From the NCBI GenBank assembly GCA_028673005.1, contig CM054112.1:188498564-188562563 (forward strand): a DNA stretch of 64,000 nucleotides. The letters are read 5' to 3'. The number at the start of each line of letters is the position of its first letter. The first letter of the stretch is position 1. The position numbers and the translations under genes are program-made. Below, one piece after another: positions 1 to 9,950 of the stretch. The DNA comes from Tanypteryx hageni. Lineage: Eukaryota; Arthropoda; Insecta; Odonata; Petaluridae. The notes under the pieces are model-generated. The model was not told where the DNA came from. It worked only from the letters and a program-made list of their open reading frames with translations, and did no database searches.

Positions 1-1399
1 ATTAAGGACAATAACCTCACTATTCTATTTTACAAAAGGGCGACTTTTAGGGTAATCCATCTGTCGTCTGTTAAGATCGACTTAAAAAACTGTCAAGAAG
101 AAATTCGAAGAGACTTTATATTATAGAAACTTTATTCAAGATCGTTTGGCAATTGATATTGTTTGCACGAACAAATGGCGAACTGGTATCTAAAATGTTG
201 TCCGTTTTTTTAGGTAACTAATTACATTTAGCTTTTGTATTAATATTGGTTTTGCAGCAGTAGTACAGTTTAAATCTCGAATGAATGTGAATCATTCGTA
301 AATTGCCGAAAATTCATATTTTTAATTCGTTATAAACTTCTAAATTTAATTTTCAAAGATATTACGTAATTGCTTGCTAGGTTTCGCAATTCATCACAAA
401 ACCTAATAATGTTTTTGCTTCATAATAAATACATCGTATAAAACACTTCAAACTGGAGGTAAAAGAGCGTTTGGATGGGAATTAAAAAAATATTTTTAAT
501 AAAATAATAAAGTGGGTATTCGAATGGAGTAAAATAAATACAGGGGCCTGTTATGTATACGAAAACAAAATAAACATCGACTACTCAATCAACAGAGGTA
601 ATGAATGCAGGTGTTCAAATCATGAAGCATGCTTGCGAATCATATTGTTAGACAAATCAAGCATTTTCAGCTTATTAGAAATCAAGACATGGCAGGGTCA
701 TGCTGACAATGCAATTTATCAATGGAATATATTCAGGAAAAGGAAGTGTTTCCAACTCACAATGTAAACCTTCACATATATTGTACCATTTCTTAAGAAT
801 AGTTTTATTTATCTAAACATATCTCTGTTATATTAAAAGTTGAAAACCATGTTATAAGAGTAGTAGAAATAAAAATTAAAAAAGAACTGCATAAGCTGAT
901 TCCAAAAGCGCTCTTTTTAGAATACGCACGTGAATTTTCGGAATCTACCAACTTCTCTCCCTCATTGTTATTTGAAACACACCTCACCGTAATTAAGCAG
1001 TTATAGTACGATCTTGATCCCTTTTTGAAAGTAAATTGAATGTATTTACGCTTCGCATTTAGCATCATAATAAAACAAAATTTTACCATAGTAACGGATA
1101 GTTCATAAGAGGTTTCTTAAAATCCTGCTAAAATGCAAACGGGCCGAGGGACGGATCCCAAAATCAATAAGATTTATGTCTGTCACCAGCCAAAACTATT
1201 CTGAAAATCTTAGCATCACACATTTTCTCGTTGCTTCAACATTTTGTGCACGGATGGAGGGGCAAAGTGAAAACATAAATGATTTTTAAAAAGTATTTGG
1301 AGTATTTCTAAATCTATCAAAATTTTCCATTTCAGATATAAAAATGAAATAAAAAATAAAAGCGTCTACCTTAATATTAGTGGTACCAGATTAAAAGGC
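1..1399. other. AT-rich unique sequence, no gene seen
   Basis: This stretch is AT-rich and lacks any frame with recognisable protein similarity. A 94-codon frame on the minus strand near 805-1089 has no recognisable domain and no splice context, so it is treated as chance. No repeat or transposon end was recognised. Confidence 0.5.
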
Positions 1400-1580
1400 G
1401 AAAGAAAAGCAAGATCCAGGGAAGAGAGAGAGAGAGAGAGGGATAGAGGCTGGCGGAGGCAAGGGTGGAGGGAGAGGAATTGGGAATGAGGTAAGGAGAA
1501 TAAAGAAGGGGGAGAGAGAGAGTATAGACGGACGAACGGACAGAAGGGAAAGCGAGGAAATGATTGATAGATTGGGTTTG
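1400..1580. repeat. GA-rich low-complexity tract
   Basis: The plus strand is almost pure purine, with a (GA)n run near 1422-1440 followed by irregular GGAGG/GAGAG text. The frames of 77 and 88 codons on the minus strand are Ser/Leu/Pro-rich products of this composition and are not genes. Confidence 0.8.
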
Positions 1581-2558
1581 GAGGAAGGTTTGGCAGCACA
1601 GAAAGAGAGATGTACAGGATATTGATAAAAGCTTATTTTATGAACATCAGATCGCAAGCAAGATTTATTAAAATATGTTTCTCCATTTAATATCGCTTGA
1701 AACTAAGAGAAATTATCGAACGAGGTGACAATGAATAGTTAGTGAATATTAACGTGTTCGATCCTATTTTAAATCAAGCCTTAGGGAAAATACAGAAGGT
1801 TGGTTATAACTCGTGGATTTTTCGGATAAGAATGCTCCAGGGAAAAAATCTTCGAGTTATCGAAAACTTGGCTTATAAGCGCTCGGTTTACCAAGGTTCG
1901 ACTATTTTCGTGAAGGGAATTGTTAAAGTAACTCCTTTAAGCTCAAACGGTTCAGGAATCCATTATCATCTTTTAATCACCTTGCCTTAAGGGGTAGTTT
2001 CTCGATCGATGTTTCTAACTAGAATTCGCATAACGGATATCAGACCTTTTCGCGGATACATGGATTGCCTACATGATTTATTTGATAAAACTTGTATTCG
2101 ATAACTCATTTTTGAATCATAGACATTAAAAACCATTACAAATAATTTAAAATAAACATTAACATTTAAAATTTCAACGTCAAATAATTAAAACTAGAAG
2201 TTGGCCGTCGATACTGGTTGGTTAAATAAAATTTCGTCTTGGTAATTAGCCTTCTGTCACAATACCTTGAAGCTCAGCTACTGCAAAGTTTATTTCCTTC
2301 TACTAATGTCCCCTAGGAGCGCCACGTTATTTCCTACACCGTATAATGTCCGCTAGAAGCGCCACCTTAACATCAACCACTACAATTACGTCGAGCAGAG
2401 CTTAGCCGGTCACAAAAAAACCTCAATAATGTCTCGCCAACGGTATGGCCGATTTCAATTTATTATTTTTCTGAAAATCTGCTGGTCGAGACGTTTAATT
2501 TGATGCGTGACACGTTAAGGTGGCTGTTACGTTCGCTTTAAAAACCTCATTTTTACGC

Positions 2559-2561
<3 letters not shown>
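1581..2561. other. Unique AT-rich sequence with a short duplicated motif
   Basis: No gene is recognised; an 82-codon frame at 1742-1990 has no visible domain. Around 2304-2370 a short imperfect direct repeat occurs twice, about 39 bp apart, with the shared text AATGTCC.CTAG.AGCGCCAC. Its origin is unknown. Confidence 0.4.

Positions 2562-2606
<45 letters not shown>
2562..2606. repeat. (TA)n microsatellite
   Basis: About 44 bp of uninterrupted TA dinucleotides. It explains the Tyr-Ile repeat at the end of a 139-codon minus-strand frame that spans it; that frame is not considered a gene. Confidence 0.95.
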
Positions 2607-2609
<3 letters not shown>

Positions 2610-3540
2610 CAATGTATGGAATATACAAACATATACTAGTTGCTTTAAGTCATTACAGACACTGTCAGGGTTATAACGCGCAATTTCTCTTTCTGGTATT
2701 TTTAGATCTTGGTGCATAAAATTCCATCTGAGGCAAACAGCTTCCCTTTGATTCCCTTTCCTTCTCGACCACGGCCTCTTAACCATCCATTTTAGGCGAA
2801 TTCCAGGAAGCGCCGTCCGAAAGTAAACACGGGCGTCACTTCCCAGAACTAATACACTTTCGACCCACTCAATTCCCTCCATCACTTCTCTCTCTCTCAC
2901 ACACACATACACATACTCTCTCTCCCTCTTTGAAAAACAAGTAAAATTTATCCTCTCTTCCGCCAATATCATTGTTCTTGGAAGTCATCAGAGGCCTGCC
3001 GAAGAATTACGCCTTGAAAGACGAAACTGAATTGGTGCTCCAAGGAATAATATAGTATGATTCTAATATTCATGAGTAGAAGTTTATTATAATGACAGGA
3101 AGTCTGTATGTTAAAAATGTTACACTAATAATGCCAGCCTCAGTCATATAATTTCTCTTTTACATACATATCTCGCGTAAATGATAAAAATATTTCCTGG
3201 TATCGTTCCAATACGTAAAAATCTCTCAATTATAATCAATGGAAATCGAGAAAAGGTCAGTGTGTTTATTTCCAGGTAGAGAATATCAAGTCAACGGATA
3301 GCAATATCGACAGGAAAACTCATTTTTGGAGCGGTTGAAAGTTTAAATCACAAACGTGTGAATTTCTGAGGTTCGGCTGTTGTTAACTTTTATCGAAAAA
3401 ACTAAATATGTACCATGGAATGATGAAAGAATAAAGTACTTAGTGAGCGATGTGCGACTCTCTTATAGATCAAGTATATCAGTACACATTACATATCACA
3501 ATCATCTTAGGTAGTCTGTCCGTAGACAGGTCCGTAACTA
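2607..3540. other. Unique sequence with a short CT/CA tract
   Basis: A mixed (TC)n/(CA)n tract lies at about 2886-2928. The rest is unremarkable AT-rich DNA with no gene or transposon recognised. Confidence 0.4.
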
Positions 3541-4040
3541 TTATTGGTTAAACCTTCTTCTCCACATACTCCTACTTTCCGCAATCTTTTTCGTGTCTTT
3601 AAAGTCATCTGTCAGCTGAACCTTTTTTCCTGCTTCTTTCCCTTTTCCTTCCAACACGCCTTTAATCATGATCTCTATCCTCAGGTAATGTTCGATCCTG
3701 TTCGCCTTTCTTTGTCTTATGCTCTTTATCAAGGGTCGGCAACCTTTTCTGCGTGGCGGGCCACATTCTCGGTATGAATACTTAAGAGGGCCGCATTGGA
3801 AATCACGAGAGATTCAGCTGGTCGGATGAGGGTTTATAACAGAAGTTACCTGGAAATTTTGTGTATTAGAAATCGAGTCTAAATAATTTGCTGGCGTTAA
3901 AACTTCATCGGAAAAGATTCTCTACTTTTTCACTGCATCGTGGGCGGCATAAAGCTCTCCCGCGGGCCGTGGGTTGCTGACCCCTGCTCTGTGTAATCAA
4001 TCGCTTCTCTCCTATTCTCCTTAATATTCTCTAGTTTTAA
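3541..4040 (-). pseudogene. 3' tail of an RTE/BovB-like LINE, split by a hAT MITE
   Basis: The minus strand at 3541-3732 encodes 63 residues typical of the C-terminal tail of the RTE-type LINE polyproteins found elsewhere in this window. The signatures are an IRQRKANRI segment (compare IRKRKANWIGH in the LINE at 24.5-26.8 kb), a VLEGKGKEAGKK segment and a terminal AESRSMWRRRFNQ before the stop. The frame is cut at about 3730 by a small hAT element. Related sequence appears to resume on the other side, at about 3995-4040, with ENRREAID-like residues in the same orientation. Only the last tenth or so of a LINE is present; the reverse transcriptase and endonuclease domains are absent. Assignment to the family is from residue pattern only. 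Confidence 0.7.
3730..3986. mobile_element. hAT-type MITE, 257 bp
   Basis: The ends form imperfect terminal inverted repeats: CAAGGGTCGGCAACC at the left, and CAGGGGTCAGCAACC when the right end is read on the opposite strand. This CAGGGGTC.GCAACC end followed by G/C-rich text is typical of hAT nonautonomous elements. It is flanked by an imperfect 8-bp duplication, CTCTTTAT (3722-3729) and CTCTGTGT (3987-3994), 6 of 8 matching, as expected for a hAT insertion that has since mutated. There is no coding capacity. It lies inside a LINE remnant, so it is younger than that LINE. Confidence 0.8.
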
Positions 4041-5299
4041 ATTATACGCGGGGCCACATTTTTCAAAAATTTCGCCGCTTTTAAATCTAATAATAAATTA
4101 GATTCGTACCTCTATCTCTCATTTCGTAAGCATTTTTAGGCTCCGCGTGGCCCGAAAAAATAAATCCTCGTAAAAAATGTGGCGGACGTTGATGACGGAC
4201 TGAGCCTCCTGCTTATTTTATTTGGTGGGATTTTTCTCTCTCTCTCTTCCTTTCAGACCTTCCTAAATCACGTAAATGGAAAGAAAGAGAAATGGAGGGA
4301 GGGAGAGAGAGAGAGAAAGGAGGAAGAGAAAGGGAGGGGCAGCGCCGCAGTGGGTCAGACCTTAACGAGGATCGATTTGCTCTTGGCCTTGTTTGTCAAC
4401 TCTTTCCTTTAAGAGCAAACAGACGTGGGAGAGCAAACAAGGAGGGAATTTTGAATTGATGCCCTTGTTAATGCGCGTGTGCGCATATGGTATCATGGCG
4501 CAGTCTGCTGTTGGTATTGGTACTTTCTATTTTTAGGAACTGTTTTCATTCATTCATTCATGGAGTTTTTGTCTACCGATTTCGGCTCCCCGCAACAAAA
4601 AAGCAAACAAATATTATGTAAGAGCTGTATTTTAAACCGTTCTTATTTTTTACCACGGTATCATACCATGCATAGATTTCGTTGATAAAAACTATAAAAA
4701 GGTGTTTGTTGTTGTTTAATATGGGGTTGAATGTAGCATTTTAATAATTTTCATATTAAAACCTCAGAATCATCGTAGGGATTCGCGACTTAAGATAAAA
4801 AATGCCTAAAAGAACGAAAATCTGCCGTCGATTTACGAATGCTCTTCGAATAGGATCACAGATAAGTTAATGCGAAAATTCGACATATTTTTAGGTGAAA
4901 ATTTTTCGTCGTCAAGGTGAATTGCATTTTTGACAATTTCGTGTGATTGGGAATGATTGACTGGGATTATAAATTCGCGTCGCATCTGCCCACAGCTTCA
5001 CGAAATTTCGACCCTATTTTGATTTTTAAACAATACCTTGGTTACGATAAACAATACGACGGTAACGAAAATAAAGAAGTAAATATTCCATAAGTCACTG
5101 ATATTGTGTTAATGAGTGGTCCTAAGTCAGATGTCGAGACCAAAATTTCTGAACTTTCTAAAAATGTTGTCATTTCCTGGGAATGCTGAATAAGTTTTTA
5201 ATCTTTGACTACAACATAAAAATAAAATTTATAAATTTATTTGTATGAAACAACGTTTATATGCACTAAAAAGCTAAAAACATAAAATCCTCACAATAG
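4041..5299. other. Unique AT-rich sequence with one GA patch
   Basis: A purine-rich patch lies at about 4275-4340, next to a (CT)n run near 4233-4250. The 77-codon frame across it is compositional. Nothing else was recognised. Confidence 0.4.
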
Positions 5300-5301
5300 T
5301 A

Positions 5302-6060
5302 CAGGGTGATCATTTTAAATGAGAACCCATGAAAATTTTAATAACTTCGAGTAAAAGAGTGCTAGAGATATGAAATTTAGAAGTTACAACTTTTATTTTC
5401 TGACATTACTTACATTTTCACAAATAATGTTGAAAATTACCACCAGCATGTTGCACACATAACTGAGCACGACGAATCATGTTCAAAGAAACAGCCTGCA
5501 GCGTGATGGGTGCGAGGTTGGAAATGATGTGGCATATGTTGGTTGGTTTTCAATTCATCCAGATTGCGTTGATTGCTGTTGTGGACATTGTCTTTGATAA
5601 AACCCCACAGAAAGAAGTCTAATGGTGATTAATCTGGCGAGCGTGGTGGCTCTCACTAACATGTGCTAAACGACAATTCTCAGTCAGAACATTCGACGAG
5701 TGAACACAACTCACAACATTCACATTTCCAATCTCCCTGATCATTTTCACAAGTTTCCATATCATTGATTTTGTTTGTGCCTTACAACATCGAAATTGCT
5801 GACAGAAATCACCCTGAGTAGTCTTAAACGACTCTAATTTGAGGTAACGTTCCACCATAAACACTCGCTCCTCTACATTGAATGCCATGTTTGTTTATTG
5901 CTTGCACTGTGCATGCACATTCGTAGTGTCGCAGGCTGTCGACAAATGGCGACATCATGCAGACAATAAAGAATGTTACTTCCAAGTTTCATGTCTCTAA
6001 CACTCTTTTACTCGAAGTTATTAAATTTTCTATGGGTTCTCATTTAAAATGATCACCCTG
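5302..6060 (-). mobile_element. Deleted mariner-like (IS630-Tc1-mariner) element with ~105-bp TIRs
   Basis: The two ends are long inverted repeats beginning CAGGGTGATCATTTTAAATG, similar over roughly 105 bp. TA dinucleotides sit immediately outside each end (5300-5301 and 6061-6062), the standard target duplication of the IS630-Tc1-mariner superfamily. The interior, read on the minus strand, holds the start and the end of a transposase with the middle missing (see the separate entry). At 759 bp it is about half the length of an intact element. It is therefore a nonautonomous deletion derivative that could only have been moved in trans. Confidence 0.9.
5415..5888 (-). pseudogene. Mariner-like transposase remnant, internally deleted
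   Basis: The minus strand opens with a Met at 5888 followed by AFNVEERVFMVERYLKLESF, an N-terminal helix-turn-helix module of the DUF4817 type common in insect mariner-like transposases. A second helical segment, SMIWKLVKMIREIGNV, follows. Near 5655 the sequence jumps to the C-terminal catalytic region. There a shifted frame gives RSPD, an in-frame stop, then SPLDFFLWGFIKDNV. This corresponds to the SPDLTPLDFFLW block that carries the last catalytic aspartate in this family, with the Leu position turned into a stop. The central DDE region is missing. Further frame breaks occur before the final AQLCVQHAGGNF-like residues. It cannot encode a working enzyme. Confidence 0.85.
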
Positions 6061-6062
6061 TA

Positions 6063-6289
6063 TTTTCCATAAAGTCAAAATAATTTTGAGCATATAAATG
6101 TTGCCAAGCGTAAATTCATTAATTAGTTCAGAATATATAGGCAAATGAAGCAAGCCCCGTCAGACGGAGTTGGGTCCAGTACACAAATTAAATTGATACG
6201 GAATAAGTGAAAAATGTCAATAGGTGAACTACGTAATCAAATTCAGCCTAATTATGATACAATACAGCGTATTATTAAGATTTCAGAAA
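6063..6289. other. AT-rich flank of the mariner-like element, no gene seen
   Basis: Short unique AT-rich stretch between the mariner-like element and the low-complexity block. No feature was recognised. Confidence 0.4.
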
Positions 6290-7105
6290 AATACGATTCT
6301 GATATTATTAAACTTTTTCAACTTTAGAATTTTGGAAATTATTGGAAATCATAAAACTATAGCATTGTTAAAAATTTTGGAGGCCTTAAATGGTTGCGAA
6401 TATTTAAATATTTTTTAATTATCCGAATTTTTTAAATATTTCAAATTTTTGTAAATTTAGAATTTATGGATTTTTTTTCGAATTTTTGAAATATTTTAAA
6501 TTTTCAGTTTTTCGAAATTTTATAATTCTTGGGATTTTTTGAATTTATGGAATCTTTGGAATTTTTGGAATTATTTTTATTCTGCAATGTTTTGGAAATT
6601 TTCAAATTCGGCAAATTATTGGGATTCCAAAAATTCCAGCAATACCAAAAATTTCAATAATTTATAAAATTCCAAAAATTCAAATTTTCGATAAATTTAT
6701 AATAAATCAAGAATTTTCAAATTTTAATCAATTTTATGAAATCCAAAACCTTCAAATATTCTAAATATTTAAAACTTCCAAATATTTCAGAAATTTCAAG
6801 AATGTCAAAAATCCCAAGAATTTAAAATACTGAAAAATAACAAAATTTTCAAAAATATCACATTCCAAAAAAATATAATTCCATAGAAAGCGTACATTTA
6901 AAAAATCAAGAAATCCAATTTTTTAATTTAAAAATCCAAAGAATTTAAAAAATTACACATTCCGAAAATTTCTTAATGCCATGAATACCAAAAATTTCAA
7001 ATATTCCAAAAATTCCAAAACATATTTTCCAAGATTTCAGATATAAAAAAATTCAAAATGCGAAACATACTATCGATTTCAAATATATAAAAAATTCCAA
7101 TTAGT
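6290..7105. repeat. Degenerate AT-rich repeat with a T-rich to A-rich switch
   Basis: About 800 bp built from variants of one short word. From 6290 to about 6610 the plus strand is T-rich, with repeated TTTTGGAATTTT-like text. From about 6620 onward it is A-rich, with repeated CCAAAAATTCCAAA-like text, the reverse complement of the first half. The block therefore behaves as a large, very imperfect inverted repeat. Individual units are too diverged to assign a fixed period by eye. There are no coding frames of note. Confidence 0.65.
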
Positions 7106-8088
7106 GTGCGCATAAAGTTTAAAGTAAAATTTCACATTTTTTCCTCCTTAAATGTCAAATTTCGAAATATTTAGTTATATTTTGTCTTAAATTCGCCTTA
7201 TTTGATAACGTAATTCACATTATTATACATACTGTTTTCTACCAATTCTTCTTATTCAATATTCTTTCCCGGTAAAGTTCTTAGTTACATTGTGATTGGG
7301 TGTGGTAATATCATATGGCAAATCCCGTCATATTGTATGGACCCGATTAATAATTTATTAAATGTTCATCTATTTCGTTCAAAGTACTTGATTTTTCTAC
7401 GCATATGGGCATTCGCAGATGTAGGAGCGCCTAGTATGTGTATATATATATATATTGAAATTTTCGAGTAAGAGTAAAATAATCTTTTATTTCCCGGTGA
7501 AGAAGAAAAAGATAATCATGTGCACATTCTTTAATTACTGGATAGACTTCTTTAATGCGAAAAATAAACAAACCTCTGATGGGAGCGTATTTAACTCTTT
7601 GGTAGCGTGTCGTATGGCATCATGATCATGATGATATCTCCCCCACGATCTCAGAACACCGATTATGTAGTAACTCTATGGGGCACGCATCTCGACGAAA
7701 TCTCACCCATCAATCAACGACGCCCTTTTTAAAATATATAATTTCCATTATCCTACATCTTGGGCCGTATTACTCGTAATTCCTCGACATCCCGAAATTG
7801 AATGTTTAAACGCGGTCGAGGTAATTCGCCGGGTGGAGTGGGGGAGAACATCCAAAGGTTAACCGGAACCCTCCCTTAGGTCATCTTAAACCCGGCGGGC
7901 AGTCATCATCGGACACCAATTTCCCTCTTAGCCAGACTTATCACAACCGAAAAAAACCTTGGTACCGTAGCCTCCAGCCCTCCCGCGGAGAACAAATTAA
8001 TGAATAAAAGATACGACGGAGGTAAAGAAGAAGAAAAAAAGATGGCTCGGGAAGAGAAAACCGAAGGCGACCGACTCACTCTCTCACC
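7106..8088. other. Unique AT-rich sequence, no gene seen
   Basis: It contains a short (TA)n run at about 7439-7455 and becomes more GC-balanced after 7740. No coding exon, RNA gene or transposon end was recognised. Confidence 0.4.
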
Positions 8089-8622
8089 CTCTCTCCCCGT
8101 GAGTGCGGCTACGCCCCGCAGTCTTCAATTGTTCCTCCGGTCGCGGGGACCGACCTCTCCCGCTCTCCCTCCTTCCCCGCAATCCCCTCCTCCCTCCTCA
8201 TCGCCCCGACCCCTTTTGTTTCAACCGAGACCCTCCTCCCGTCAGAGAGGTCGAGAAGGACACGCCCCATCGGAGGGCAATTGTTTTTTACCTCTCCTTT
8301 CGTCCGGGACCGCCTAGCTGGCGCCTCAGACCCGGGATGCTATCTCGAAACTCACCTATCCCGGAATGGTTCTTCCCCTATGCGTATGAGCACCTGATCT
8401 ATGTGAGATTGCCTATTGCCTATTCCTCCTCCGATTCTATCCTGCCTTGCACCCGATGGTTCCGTTCTTCTATTCGTCATACGCTCATCTCTCTTTTCTT
8501 CCTCTCTCCTCGCGTGCTTTCCTGAAACTGTCCTCATACATTATCCGGGACAGATTCTTACCGTTCCTTATCTGGCATCTTCGCCATTTGTCGTTCTGTG
8601 AGTTCACTCCTCCTCTTCCCTA

Positions 8623-8661
<39 letters not shown>

Positions 8662-8720
8662 TCTCTTTCCTCTCAATCATTTTACTTCTCCCTTTACATT
8701 TCTACTTCAAGATCACGTAT
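8089..8720. repeat. Pyrimidine-rich low-complexity block with (CT)n
   Basis: The plus strand is dominated by CCTCC, CTCTC and TTCCC, with a clean (CT)n run at about 8626-8655. Overlapping frames of 105, 140 and 127 codons in different phases are all Pro/Ser/Leu/Arg-rich, the signature of composition and not of coding. Confidence 0.7.
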
Positions 8721-9803
8721 TTTTGTTTCTACAGGACCTTTGTCTTCGACCTCCTTCGTGTATGACCGCTCCGATGGATATTTCGTTTTATTTCGAATGG
8801 TGGCGACAAGCTTCAATCTTCTCAAAATGAATTGCTTGTTTGTTTGTATGGAATTTCTGTCTAATCATCCTCTTGGATTGTTATAACCATTACTACTTCC
8901 ACACCGAACACACACACAATGGAGGAGGGAATCCATGTGCCGGGATTAGCCTACTCTTGAGGAAGAGCACCAAAGGGGCCAACTGCTTAACGTCCCTTCC
9001 GAAAGACGGAGCGCTGACTTGTCAAAATGAAATGGATAAATTTTTCAATAGAATCTAAAACGCTCACTGCTAAGATGAACACGCCAAAGTCTGCGGAAAA
9101 ATCGCTTAAGAGTTTCAACCAGAGTGGAAAATGAAACTCGAAAGCTAAATTTAATGTGCCAAGAATTCTTCCGTGCCCGTCAGATGTTACTCAAATGTCC
9201 AGGGTAGTCGGTTCTAAAGATTCAAGGGAGTATGACAATACATTCTATTTAAAAATTAACACGTTAAAAGTTTTTCTCTCTCGAATAAGTAATTAAAATC
9301 CTGATTTTTTTGGCGTTTTATCCAATTTTCGTGAGACGGTAATTTATAGTTTATTGAGATTACTCGTGAGACGAGACTAGCGAGAAAATGAAAACACATA
9401 TTTAATGGATTAATTGCAAATTAGGTGTGAATAAAGTATGGCTCTTATATTACACTTTATATTAATGGGTTGTGTTTATTATTTTTTATTTTGAGGAATT
9501 TTACTTCATTAATGAACGAGTAGATAAGCTTTTAAAAAATAAAAGATTATTCCCAGGAAGAAACCGGGTCTGTTGACCCAGTATTCCTCTCGCGGCCTCC
9601 CAAACTTTCGACTAACAAGGTCGAATTAAGCATCAATTTTTCTTCGAGGCCCTCATGTTTATAAGTCCTCATTGTACTCGCAATTTTTTGCATACTTAGG
9701 CGACGGCATAAAATTGATGGTCTACCACATCCAAAAATAACGATCGAATTTAAATATAATCCTAGCGAGAGTGCCATCAATTTTTAAATTAATCTGTTCT
9801 CTA
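8721..9803. other. Unique sequence, no gene seen
   Basis: It includes a small GC-balanced stretch at about 8930-9020 and AT-rich flanks. No domain, splice-bounded exon or repeat was recognised. Confidence 0.4.
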
Positions 9804-9950
9804 TAGACAGTCGAAGAGAGAGAGAGAGGCAGTTATAGTAAGAAAGGTTGAGGGAGAGGGAAATGCATAGGGAAATATAAAAAGAGAGAAAGGGAACTAG
9901 AGAAAGTGAGGGGGAGAGAATGAGAGAGAGAGAGAAAGAAATACAGACAG
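9804..9950. repeat. GA-rich low-complexity tract
   Basis: Almost pure purine on the plus strand, with several (GA)n runs. The Leu/Ser-rich minus-strand frames across it are compositional. Confidence 0.8.

Noticed and set aside
4048..4163. Second hAT-like end pair (GCGGGGCCAC and GCGTGGCCCG)
   Set aside because: Only about seven bases match in inverted orientation and no 8-bp duplication was seen.
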